The notes under the pieces are model-generated. The model was not told where the DNA came from. It saw only the letters and a program-made list of their open reading frames with translations, and did not search any database. From Acinetobacter haemolyticus (lineage in GTDB: Bacteria > Pseudomonadota > Gammaproteobacteria > Pseudomonadales > Moraxellaceae): a DNA stretch of 64,000 bases. Location of the stretch: contig NZ_OVCN01000012.1 of the NCBI RefSeq assembly GCF_900406815.1, positions 62,001 to 126,000 on the forward strand, given 5' to 3'. Within the stretch, counting starts at the first letter, position 1. Every line of letters starts with the position of its first letter. Position numbers and translations under genes: made by a program. Of this stretch, positions 25,889-33,799 are shown in pieces.

Positions 25889-26782
25889 ATGAAAAAAAGT
25901 GCTTATCGTCATTTGAGTGGTGTATTTCTTTTAAATAAGCCAATAGGGATGAGTTCAAATGGAGCATTGCAAAAAGTACGTCGACTTTTTAATGCACAAA
26001 AAGCAGGACATACAGGTGCTTTAGATCCATTAGCAACAGGTTTATTGCCGATTTGTTTAGGGGAAGCAACCAAATTTTCTCATTATTTATTGGATTCAAC
26101 CAAACGTTATCAAACGACGGTAAAGCTTGGACAAACCACAACCACAGGTGATATCGAAGGTGATATTCTGCAAAAGCGAAATGTTCCGCTTTTGACTCGT
26201 GAAAGTATAGAACAGGTTTTGGCTCAATTTCGTGGTGATATTCAGCAAGTGCCTCCGATGTATTCTGCATTGAAACGAGAAGGCCGCCCTTTATATGAGT
26301 TGGCGCGTCAGGGTATTGAGATTGAACGAGCAGCGCGTCCTGTCACGATTTATGATCTAACTTTGCTGAGTTTTACTGAAGATAGTTTAACTTTAGATGT
26401 GACCTGTTCAAAAGGGACTTATATCCGTGTACTTGGAGAGGATATAGGTGAAGCTTTGGGTTGCGGTGGTCATTTGACGTATTTACATCGTACTCAGACG
26501 GGTCATTTTGAAATTAATCCAGACTATACCATTGAGTATTTAGAAAGTTTGTCACAAGAACAACGGGACGCATTATTGCTTCCAGTGTATGCACCTGTAG
26601 AACATTTTCCACGTGTTCAATTACCAGAAGGACGTGAAAAATATTTTGGTAATGGTCAAGAAAGCAATATTGATCATGAGGCTGTAGCTGAGGTGCTAGT
26701 TTTCGATGGCGAGCGTTGTTTAGGTTTAGCTGAAATTACTGATAAAAAACGTCTTGTACCAAAACGCTTACTCAACTTATAA
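25889..26782 (+). CDS. truB: tRNA pseudouridine-55 synthase
   Basis: 297 residues. Catalytic motif [12 protein letters not shown] with the nucleophilic aspartate is near residue 44. [41 protein letters not shown] and [15 protein letters not shown] are the standard TruB blocks. It makes the T-loop pseudouridine 55 in tRNAs. ATG 25889 ([18 protein letters not shown]) gives normal length although no clear ribosome site is seen; a TTG at 25868 is in frame. Divergent from lipB. Confidence 0.95.
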   Translation: MKKSAYRHLSGVFLLNKPIGMSSNGALQKVRRLFNAQKAGHTGALDPLATGLLPICLGEATKFSHYLLDSTKRYQTTVKLGQTTTTGDIEGDILQKRNVPLLTRESIEQVLAQFRGDIQQVPPMYSALKREGRPLYELARQGIEIERAARPVTIYDLTLLSFTEDSLTLDVTCSKGTYIRVLGEDIGEALGCGGHLTYLHRTQTGHFEINPDYTIEYLESLSQEQRDALLLPVYAPVEHFPRVQLPEGREKYFGNGQESNIDHEAVAEVLVFDGERCLGLAEITDKKRLVPKRLLNL

Positions 26783-26793
26783 GGTCTTGCTCC

Positions 26794-27564
26794 ATGGAAT
26801 GGGAACTCATTCTCAGCTTAGTCTTCTTTGCTTTTTGTGCGGGGACGATTGATGCTGCCGTTGGTGGTGGTGGATTGATTCAAATTCCTGCATTGATGGG
26901 CGCACTACCTCAAACCGCACCAGCCACGATTTTTGGAACCAATAAACTCGCTTCGATTTGTGGCACTGCTTCAGCTGCTTTTTCATTTGTACGACGAGTA
27001 AAATTGAAATGGCCACTATTGTTGGTGATAGCAATCCTTGCATTTGTCAGCTCGTTTGCAGGGGCGGCATGTGTCTCAATGATTCCGACACATATTCTAA
27101 GACCATTTGTTTTGATCATGTTGATTGTGATTGCAGTCTATACCTTGATGAAAAAGCAATTTGGGCAAGTGCATGTCGATCAGCGGATTACACCGAAGCT
27201 GCTTATGTTCGCTGCGATCGGAAGCTTAGCAATTGGTTTCTATGACGGTATCTTTGGCCCAGGGACGGGTAGCTTCTTTATTTTCTTTTTCATTCGCTTT
27301 CTACAAGTCGATTTTTTACATGCTTCAGCCTTGTCGAAGATTGGCAATTTTATGACCAATCTCGCTGCACTCAGCTTTTTTGTCCCCACAGGTCATGTGC
27401 TGTTTACATTGGGTTTGATGATGGCGGTTGCCAATATTGCGGGTTCATTACTCGGTGTTCGTTTGGCGTTAAAATATGGTAGTGGTTTTATTCGTATCTT
27501 ATTTTTGATTTTAGTGAGTATCTTAATTTGTCGTTTGGGTTATCAAATTATTGTGGCGGTTTAA
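26794..27564 (+). CDS. TSUP (TauE/SafE) family membrane transporter
   Basis: 256 residues, about eight hydrophobic segments. The N-terminal FCAGTIDAAVGGGGLIQIPAL and the second-half GFYDGIFGPGTGSFFIFFFI are the paired glycine-rich signatures of the sulfite exporter/TSUP family (YfcA-like). The FGTNKLASICGT motif is also family-typical. The substrate cannot be told from sequence; small organosulfur or sulfur oxyanion export is the family norm. It lies 11 bases after truB and may be cotranscribed. Confidence 0.88.
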   Translation: MEWELILSLVFFAFCAGTIDAAVGGGGLIQIPALMGALPQTAPATIFGTNKLASICGTASAAFSFVRRVKLKWPLLLVIAILAFVSSFAGAACVSMIPTHILRPFVLIMLIVIAVYTLMKKQFGQVHVDQRITPKLLMFAAIGSLAIGFYDGIFGPGTGSFFIFFFIRFLQVDFLHASALSKIGNFMTNLAALSFFVPTGHVLFTLGLMMAVANIAGSLLGVRLALKYGSGFIRILFLILVSILICRLGYQIIVAV

Positions 27565-27653
27565 TCCGAAAGATAAAGTTGGACAACAAAAACATACTTA
27601 AATGATGCTGTCTAAAAAACGCACACTTTCTAAGATGAGATTCTAGCCAAGTT

Positions 27654-27684
27654 CCACAGTATCGAGATATGTCTCGTATTGTGG
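27654..27684 (+). terminator. Hairpin between the TSUP gene and the hemerythrin-like gene
   Basis: CCACAGTATCGAGA (27654-27667) pairs with TCTCGTATTGTGG (27672-27684) with one bulged base and two G-U pairs, followed by TTGTT. It could be a weak terminator of truB-TSUP or a leader structure for the next gene, whose start is 27 bases away. Confidence 0.4.
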
Positions 27685-27710
27685 TTGTTAGCCAATTTTA
27701 GAGGTGAAGA

Positions 27711-28157
27711 ATGAATATATTTGAAGCACTACGAGAAAGTCATGATAAGCAACGTTCACTTGCAAAAAAATTAGTTGAAACCAGCGGGCATAGTGAGGAG
27801 CGTAAAGAACTTTTTGATTTGTTGAAGAATGAACTCTATGCGCATTCAGTTGCAGAAGATCGTTATTTATATATTCCACTGATGTTTGATGATGGAGGTT
27901 TGGATATTACGCGTCATGCCTTGGCTGAACATCATGAAATGGATGAATTAGTCGAGACACTTGAAGAAACAGATATGAGTAGTCCAAGCTGGTTGGCAAC
28001 TGCAAAACAATTAAGTGAAAAGGTACATCATCATTTAAAAGAAGAAGAACATAAATTTTTCCAGCAAGCTGGAAAAATCTTGGCAGATGCTGAAAAAGAA
28101 AAATTAGGTAAACAATATCTTGCGGAGTATAAAAAATATAAAACCGAAACAGCTTGA
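27711..28157 (+). CDS. Hemerythrin-like (HHE) domain protein
   Basis: 148 residues, all helical. Candidate di-iron ligands are H11 (ESHDKQR), H45-x3-E49 (AHSVAEDRY), H70 and HH at 74-75 (HALAEHHEMDE), and the later H104-H-H...EEEH (VHHHLKEEEHKFF). HHE proteins bind oxygen or sense or handle NO and iron; the exact role is unknown. GAGGTGAAGA precedes the ATG. It converges with the EamA pair across a long hairpin. Confidence 0.9.
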   Translation: MNIFEALRESHDKQRSLAKKLVETSGHSEERKELFDLLKNELYAHSVAEDRYLYIPLMFDDGGLDITRHALAEHHEMDELVETLEETDMSSPSWLATAKQLSEKVHHHLKEEEHKFFQQAGKILADAEKEKLGKQYLAEYKKYKTETA

Positions 28158-28175
28158 GGTCAAAAAGACGCTATT

Positions 28176-28217
28176 GTGACCTTACGGGGCTGGAGATTTC
28201 TCTCCACGTAAGGTCAC
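28176..28217. terminator. Long hairpin over the convergent 3' ends
   Basis: An outer 11-bp perfect stem (GTGACCTTACG with CGTAAGGTCAC) and an inner six-bp stem (TGGAGA with TCTCCA) are separated by GGGC on one side. It overlaps the last codons of the minus-strand EamA gene. On the minus strand TTTTT follows eight bases later. It probably acts as a shared terminator or 3'-end stabiliser. Confidence 0.6.
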
Positions 28218-29048
28218 ACCAATGGATGCGATCATAATACAAAACAAGGCAACCCACTGAATCAGGCTGATTTGCTCATGGAGAATGACCAATCCCGCCA
28301 ATGCCGCTAAAGCAGGCGCTAGACTGGTCAATGTCCCGTAACTCAGTTTACTTAAACGTTTCAATGCCATTAGATCGAGCGCATACGGAATCGCTGTTGC
28401 AAGGATCGCAATCACGAGAGCTTTACCCCAATATTGGGTATCTAGAAGAACAGGCGCATTATTCCATAAACCAAATGGCAATAAGGTCAAGGCAGATAAT
28501 GCGATGGCAATCGTTAATGCATGCATTCCTATATTTTGTTGCGCGACTCGATGTCCGTAGTAAATATATAATGCCCAAAAAATCCCCGCACCTACAGCGC
28601 AAGCAGCACCAAAATAAGAGAAATTATGTTGGTTGGCATCATGCCAAGGGACCATTAAGGCAATGCCTAAAATTGCAAATGCGACCCAAAGATAATCACT
28701 GCGTTGTTTGATTGAAAGCAATGCTAACCCTAGCGGTCCAATGAACTCTAAACCTACAGCAATGCCTTGAGGAAGCTTGCCCAGAGAAGTGTAAAATAAA
28801 ATATTCATACAGCCTAAGGATGCTGTATAAAGCAGTAAATCTCGCCATTTCAGGTGTTTGAGCTTGGAAATGATAGTCCAAGACCGAAACATGATTGCCA
28901 CGATGATCGTTGCAAAGCTCAGCCTTAAAATCGTCACAGTGAGGGGGTCAAGTGTTGTGATCAGCTGTTTAGCAAATGACGCGCTGATTTGATAAGCCAC
29001 CATGGACAACACCATGTAAAGCACAGCAACCAATTGGAGATTTTTCAT
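28182..29048 (-). CDS. EamA/RhtA-family inner-membrane exporter
   Basis: 288 residues with ten hydrophobic helices in two EamA repeats. Signs of the RhtA branch are the LGKLPQGIAVGLEFIGPLGLALL and LMALKRLSKLSYGTLTSLAPALAALAGLVIL-type segments. These drug/metabolite-superfamily carriers export amino acids such as threonine or homoserine, but the substrate here is unknown. Its ATG overlaps the stop of the upstream paralogue (ATGA), so the two are translationally coupled. Confidence 0.9.
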   Translation of the reverse strand: MKNLQLVAVLYMVLSMVAYQISASFAKQLITTLDPLTVTILRLSFATIIVAIMFRSWTIISKLKHLKWRDLLLYTASLGCMNILFYTSLGKLPQGIAVGLEFIGPLGLALLSIKQRSDYLWVAFAILGIALMVPWHDANQHNFSYFGAACAVGAGIFWALYIYYGHRVAQQNIGMHALTIAIALSALTLLPFGLWNNAPVLLDTQYWGKALVIAILATAIPYALDLMALKRLSKLSYGTLTSLAPALAALAGLVILHEQISLIQWVALFCIMIASIGVTLRGEKSPAP

Positions 29049-29926
29049 TTAGCCTCTTTTTGTTGTCGAGCGCGTTGCATGGTAAAAGTACAACCGATGG
29101 AGGCGATGATAATGGTGGTTAAGGCGAGCCATTGATTCCACAATAATTTTTCACCTAAAAATACAAAACCTGAAAGCGCCGCAACTGCAGGTTCTAAGCT
29201 CATTAATGTACCAAAACTCAAAGGCGTTAGATTGCGCAAAGCAATCATTTCTAAGGAGAATGGCAAGGCACTGGCGAGAATTGCAAGCCCAATAAAATAA
29301 TACAGATTTGGCAGTTCAAAAACACGATCAATTGCACCAGAAAATACTGCAAAAGGCAGCAAACACAGCATACCGATGCTCATTCCAAGACAGACGGTAT
29401 GATTGCCAGAAATACCTGAAGGCTTTTGTCCTGCAATAATATAGAGTGCCCAACATGCACCTGCACTGACGGCAAAGAATACGCCAATAAGATCAAGACT
29501 ATGCTGAGCCTGTTGCAATGGAAATAAGAGAATCAAGCCTAAAATGGCACAGCCAACCCAAATAAAGTCATATTTTTGGCGCGCATGATAGAGCGCGACG
29601 CTTAAAGGTCCAATAAATTCAAAAGCAACGGCAATCCCGAGAGGAAGTCGCTCTAGCGATAAGTAGAACAATCCATTCATTCCAGCCAAAGCAATACCAT
29701 AGCTCAAGATCGCTTTCCAGCGGACTGCACGAAAGTTAATAGTCCAAACTTTGAAAATTACCGCCAAAATGATTGCACCTAAACATAAACGCATCGCAGA
29801 AACGGTCAAAACTGGGAAACTTTGGAATAAAATTTTTGCTAAAGAACCACTGCCTTGAACGCAAATCATTGCAAGCATCAATAATGCTATGGCATAGAGT
29901 GGTGACTTTAGAGAAGAATTGGACAT
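29045..29926 (-). CDS. EamA/RhtA-family exporter, tandem paralogue
   Basis: 293 residues, again ten predicted membrane segments. LERLPLGIAVAFEFIGPLSVALYHARQK and MIALRNLTPLSFGTLMSLEPAVAALSGFVFLGE parallel the downstream gene, showing an old tandem duplication. It ends in a basic tail (MQRARQQKEAK). Adjacent EamA pairs may work independently or as a heterodimer; the overlap only shows joint expression. Confidence 0.9.
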   Translation of the reverse strand: MSNSSLKSPLYAIALLMLAMICVQGSGSLAKILFQSFPVLTVSAMRLCLGAIILAVIFKVWTINFRAVRWKAILSYGIALAGMNGLFYLSLERLPLGIAVAFEFIGPLSVALYHARQKYDFIWVGCAILGLILLFPLQQAQHSLDLIGVFFAVSAGACWALYIIAGQKPSGISGNHTVCLGMSIGMLCLLPFAVFSGAIDRVFELPNLYYFIGLAILASALPFSLEMIALRNLTPLSFGTLMSLEPAVAALSGFVFLGEKLLWNQWLALTTIIIASIGCTFTMQRARQQKEAK

Positions 29927-30354
29927 TTAATCATCAATCAAGTTGGTGTAATTTTCACATAATAATTTAATTTTATCTCAAGATTGGTTGTGAAACGAGC
30001 ATAATTTTATTGATTTTGAAGTTGCGATGATGACTGTTTTAATTATTAAATAAGTTTTAAGGTTCTTTTTAATAATTATTTATTTATATCATTTTATCGC
30101 TCAGATTTTATTGATCCTATTTTACGAATAACTCTCATACATATTCAGATTCATTGGATTCTAACTCCAAGTTTGATGAAGTGTTTAATCTTCTAAATTC
30201 GTGTGAATAGTCGTGAGAGTCGATGCAGTTCGTCAGATCACTAAACAAAGCTTTCTGTATCTCTGCTATAAAACTTGGGGGCGTTATAGACCCTGAAAAG
30301 TAGTAAAACTGACAATACTTAAATAAATGAAATAATAATTATGGAGATAATAAG
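29927..30354. other. 428-base intergenic region, no gene seen
   Basis: Very AT-rich spacer between the divergent EamA pair and the first M23 peptidase. It must hold both promoters. I found no convincing ORF, terminator or repeat. The last part carries GGAG before the peptidase ATG. Confidence 0.5.
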
Positions 30355-31182
30355 ATGTTGAAACTAAAACAAGTTTTTGCCATCGGTATCGTTACATTTA
30401 TTCCTTTTGCGGCATACGCTGCACCTGCCTTTAAAGCACCTTTTGCCTGTGGTCAAACTTGGAGTTATAGCACTTACCCAGGTCACAACTATAATGCTTT
30501 AGATTTTGTGCGCTGGGATAATGGTGCGACATCAGGAGCAGCTGTGCTTGCTTCTGCTGGTGGAACTGTATCGGTAAGCTCAATCGGTTGGAATGGTGGT
30601 GCAGGTAATATGGTGGTGATCAATCATGGAAATGGTTGGTCAACTCATTATTTTCATTTAAATGCCATTCATGTCAGTGCGGGAGCTTCAATTGGTCAGG
30701 GTCAACAAATCGGCACTGTTGGAAGTACAGGGCAGAGTACAGGACCACATCTGCATTATGAGCAACGCTTAAATAGTACAGCACAGACTATTGTGATTAA
30801 TGGAAACTCGCTTGCCCCTTATCCAGGGAGTTATGGGCAAAGAGTCCTTACCAGCGATAATGGTTGTGGCGGCACGACACCTCCACCGCCACCACCAAGC
30901 GGCAATAAGTATTGGGTGGATACTTGGGGAGATGCGAATGGGCGTTCTAGTCCAGGAGGTACCGTGACGGGAACGTTATATAAAGGTACTCATTATGTGT
31001 ATTGTAAGGTTTGGGGGCCGAAGGTTCAAAACTCGACAGGTACTCAGTGGAACCATTGGTGGTTAAAAACGGACTTAGATGTTGGACCGACCAATCAATG
31101 GGTTTCCGCGTATATGTTATCTCGTTGGGGTAATGATGAAGCCAAAGATAACAGTGGTGTCGTTATTCCAAACTGTCCTTAA
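30355..31182 (+). CDS. Secreted M23 (lysostaphin/LasA-like) peptidase with C-terminal SH3-like domain
   Basis: 275 residues. Signal peptide to about residue 22 (AYA-A). The M23 zinc site is H44-x5-D50 and H134, with catalytic-type H101 (YFHL) and H132 in GPHLHYEQ. A run of six prolines (176-181) links to a C-terminal domain of about 90 residues with tryptophans, likely a wall-binding SH3-like module. Such enzymes cut peptidoglycan peptides; without an immunity gene nearby, use on foreign cell walls or self-remodelling cannot be distinguished. The C-terminal domain is almost identical to that of the next gene. Confidence 0.88.
   Translation: MLKLKQVFAIGIVTFIPFAAYAAPAFKAPFACGQTWSYSTYPGHNYNALDFVRWDNGATSGAAVLASAGGTVSVSSIGWNGGAGNMVVINHGNGWSTHYFHLNAIHVSAGASIGQGQQIGTVGSTGQSTGPHLHYEQRLNSTAQTIVINGNSLAPYPGSYGQRVLTSDNGCGGTTPPPPPPSGNKYWVDTWGDANGRSSPGGTVTGTLYKGTHYVYCKVWGPKVQNSTGTQWNHWWLKTDLDVGPTNQWVSAYMLSRWGNDEAKDNSGVVIPNCP
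30892..31182 (+). repeat. Direct repeat copy 1: shared C-terminal domain of the M23 pair
   Basis: 291 bases aligning without gaps to 31861-32151. I count about 28 mismatches (about 90% identity), mostly third codon positions, and four amino-acid differences. The catalytic halves of the two genes are much less alike. Confidence 0.9.
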
Positions 31183-31272
31183 TTAAAATAATAAAATTTA
31201 GAATTAATATTGGTGCCATTCCGAGGGATGGCATCTTGATAAGAAATAAAAATTGATAAAAAGAATAAGACG

Positions 31273-32151
31273 ATGACTGAAATACAATCTAAAGAACAAG
31301 CTCCGCATACTCAAACAAAGTTATTTTTTAAAATATTTGCAGCAATCACGGCCATGGCGGTTTCGATGCATGCTACGGCTGCTGATCCATTACCGAATCG
31401 TCCTGCGTTTAAATTGCCCTTTCCCTGTGGTGCACAAATCGAACTAAAAACCTACCAAGGACATAGTCCTGATGACAAAAAAATTGATATGTACCGCGTT
31501 GGCATGTTTACAGGCAGTCCAATTACGGCTTCGGCTGATGGGCTAGTTCATCAATCCTTTTACCCCGGTGGTATAGAGATCCGACATGGTAACGGTTGGT
31601 TTACCACCTATATGCATATGAGTAGTCATGTTCCCGTTGGGACGCAGGTGAAACAAGGTGATGTCGTGGGTTATATGGGTGATGTCGGTTCACCAGGTAT
31701 TCCTCATTTACACTATGAGCAATTATATGCACCCGGTTTAAATGATGCAGGCAACCAGCATATTGTGAATCCTGTCTTACAAGGAGAATGGTTATATATG
31801 GTGCCGAATACACCATTGATGAGAACCAGTTCGAACTGTCCAAATACTTCGCCACCACCGCCACCAAGTGGTAATAAGTATTGGGTGGATACGTGGGGCG
31901 ATGCGAGTGGACGTTCTAGTCCAGGAGGAGCGGTGACGGGAACTTTATATAAAGGCACCCATTATGTGTATTGTAAGGTTTGGGGACCGAAGGTTCAAAA
32001 CGCAACAGGGACCCAGTGGAACCATTGGTGGTTAAAAACAGATCTAGATGTGGGGCCGACCAATCAATGGGTTTCCGCGTATATGTTATCGCGTTGGGGT
32101 AATGATCAAGCCAAAGATAATAGTGGCGTTGTTATCCCAAACTGTCCTTAA
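31273..32151 (+). CDS. Secreted M23 peptidase, tandem partner with the same C-terminal domain
   Basis: 292 residues. N-terminal signal-anchor or signal peptide around 18-37 (SMHATA-A). Zinc ligands H64, D72 and H147, with H115 (YMHM) and H145 (IPHLHYEQ), are retained, though the H-to-D spacing is eight residues against six in the neighbour. A short proline linker joins the same C-terminal module. The divergent catalytic core suggests a different bond or target wall. It starts 90 bases after the first peptidase and ends at a shared terminator. Confidence 0.88.
   Translation: MTEIQSKEQAPHTQTKLFFKIFAAITAMAVSMHATAADPLPNRPAFKLPFPCGAQIELKTYQGHSPDDKKIDMYRVGMFTGSPITASADGLVHQSFYPGGIEIRHGNGWFTTYMHMSSHVPVGTQVKQGDVVGYMGDVGSPGIPHLHYEQLYAPGLNDAGNQHIVNPVLQGEWLYMVPNTPLMRTSSNCPNTSPPPPPSGNKYWVDTWGDASGRSSPGGAVTGTLYKGTHYVYCKVWGPKVQNATGTQWNHWWLKTDLDVGPTNQWVSAYMLSRWGNDQAKDNSGVVIPNCP
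31861..32151 (+). repeat. Direct repeat copy 2: shared C-terminal domain of the M23 pair
   Basis: Second copy of the 291-base repeat described at 30892-31182. Both copies begin in the proline linker and end at the stop codon, so the repeat boundary coincides with the domain boundary. Confidence 0.9.
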
Positions 32152-32160
32152 TCGTTGAGC

Positions 32161-32192
32161 AAAAAAATCACAGCATTGGCTGTGATTTTTTT
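32161..32192. terminator. Bidirectional terminator between the M23 pair and serA
   Basis: AAAAAATCACAGC (32162-32174) and GCTGTGATTTTTT (32179-32191) form a hairpin with loop ATTG, flanked by an A-run and a T-run. It serves both convergent transcripts. Confidence 0.93.
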
Positions 32193-32205
32193 GCAGGCAA
32201 TGGAC

Positions 32206-33438
32206 TTAGAACAATACACGTACGCGAATTGTACCTTCTACATTGTGTAGCGTATCCAAAGCTTCTTGAGATGCAGATGCATCTACATCCATCACCAAGT
32301 AACCGATATCGCCTTTAGTCATTAATGACTGACCAGAGATATTGATGCCTTGTTCAGCGAATAAGGTGTTGATCTTAGACAATACACCTGGCACGTTTTT
32401 GTGGATGTGAAGTAAACGGTGTTGACCATCAGAAAGCGGTAATGCGATTTCAGGGAAGTTCACCGCAGAAAGCGTCATACCTTTGTCTGAATATGCAACA
32501 AATTTCTCAGCTACTTCTAAACCAATGTTCGCTTGCGCTTCCATGGTTGAACCACCAACGTGTGGAGTCAAGATCACGTTGTCTAAACCACGTAGTGGTG
32601 AAACAAACTCTTCACCATTCGCTTTAGGCTCTTTCGGGAATACGTCAACCGCTGCACCTGCAAGGTGGCCTGATTTAATCGCATCTGCAAGATCTTCAAT
32701 AACAACACATGTACCACGTGCTGCATTTAAGAAGATCGAACCTTGTTTCATTTTTGCAAACTGTTCTTTCTTGAAGAAGTTACGTGTAGATGGTACATCT
32801 GGAACATGTAATGAAACTACGTCAGCAGTTGCTAAAAGTTCATCCATAGAACCAACTTGACGAGCATTACCTAAAGGTAATTTAGTTACAGCATCAAAAT
32901 AGATGACTTTCATACCCAAGCTTTCAGCTAAAACAGAAAGTTGTGAACCAATTGAACCGTAACCGACAATACCTAAAGTTTTGCCACGAGTTTCATACGA
33001 ACCAACAGCTGATTTATCCCAACCGCCAGCATGTGTAACTTTTGATTTTTCAGGAACACGGCGAAGTAATAAAATAGTTTCAGCTAGAACGAGTTCAGCA
33101 ACTGAACGTGTATTTGAATATGGTGCGTTGAAAACAGGGATACCACGCGACATCGCTGCTTTTAAATCGACTTGGTTTGTACCGATACAGAAACAACCTA
33201 CCGCAATCAATTTATTCGCTGATTCAAAGATCTCTTCAGTCAATTGAGTACGCGAACGAATACCAATAAAGTGCGCATCTTTGACAGCTGCTTTTAATGC
33301 GTCGCCTTCAAGTGCAGTTTTGTGGTAATCGATATTGGTATAACCCGCAGCGTTTAAAGTATCGATAGCGTTTTGATGAACGCCCTCTAACAATAGAAAA
33401 CGGATTTTATCTTTAGGGAGTGATAGATGTTGGCTCAT
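32206..33438 (-). CDS. serA: D-3-phosphoglycerate dehydrogenase
   Basis: 410 residues, the E. coli-type length. The NAD-binding motif is GKTLGIVGYGSIGSQ. Catalytic-region motifs include IGIRSRTQLTEE, LNAARGTCVV, DVFPKEPKANGEEF and LTPHVGGSTMEAQ. The C-terminal ACT domain (HIHKNVPGVLSKINTLFAEQGINI) mediates serine feedback. It commits 3-phosphoglycerate to serine and also reduces 2-oxoglutarate to D-2-hydroxyglutarate, which the divergent flavoprotein gene could remove. Confidence 0.96.
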   Translation of the reverse strand: MSQHLSLPKDKIRFLLLEGVHQNAIDTLNAAGYTNIDYHKTALEGDALKAAVKDAHFIGIRSRTQLTEEIFESANKLIAVGCFCIGTNQVDLKAAMSRGIPVFNAPYSNTRSVAELVLAETILLLRRVPEKSKVTHAGGWDKSAVGSYETRGKTLGIVGYGSIGSQLSVLAESLGMKVIYFDAVTKLPLGNARQVGSMDELLATADVVSLHVPDVPSTRNFFKKEQFAKMKQGSIFLNAARGTCVVIEDLADAIKSGHLAGAAVDVFPKEPKANGEEFVSPLRGLDNVILTPHVGGSTMEAQANIGLEVAEKFVAYSDKGMTLSAVNFPEIALPLSDGQHRLLHIHKNVPGVLSKINTLFAEQGINISGQSLMTKGDIGYLVMDVDASASQEALDTLHNVEGTIRVRVLF

Positions 33439-33799
33439 AACGGCTCTACGCTATATCAGGTCGGTTTTAAATCGCCGTATCATAACATGTTTGATCAAAA
33501 TGAGGGCGATTTGATTGCAAATTGGGGCATCGAAATACTGATCATTTTTCATGGAAATGTTGACTGATTTTCAGGTTCAACCTTGTACGATACAGTATCT
33601 TGATGCAATGCTTTATCCAATGCGCGCTTCGATGTAAAATGGATAGACCTAATGCGCTCACCTGAATATAAACGGGTTTGAGCTGTTCTGTAGTGTTGCT
33701 ATATTTGAGTTATCACATCATCTTCATTTTTCTCAAGATTAGAAAAATAATGTCGTGATTCAAATGCCCTATATTTACTTCTTGCTAGGCCTATAAACG
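33439..33799. other. 361-base divergent intergenic region
   Basis: Spacer between serA and the divergent FAD-linked oxidase. It should hold two promoters and perhaps a shared operator. I saw no ORF, no strong palindrome and no clear promoter pair. Confidence 0.5.

Noticed and set aside
28182..29926. The EamA pair as a two-component small multidrug-type heterodimer
   Set aside because: Each protein has a full ten-helix EamA architecture and can work alone; overlap alone does not show a complex.
29927..30354. CTGACA with TAATAA upstream of the first M23 peptidase as its promoter
   Set aside because: The start of transcription would fall almost on the ribosome-binding site, leaving no normal leader.
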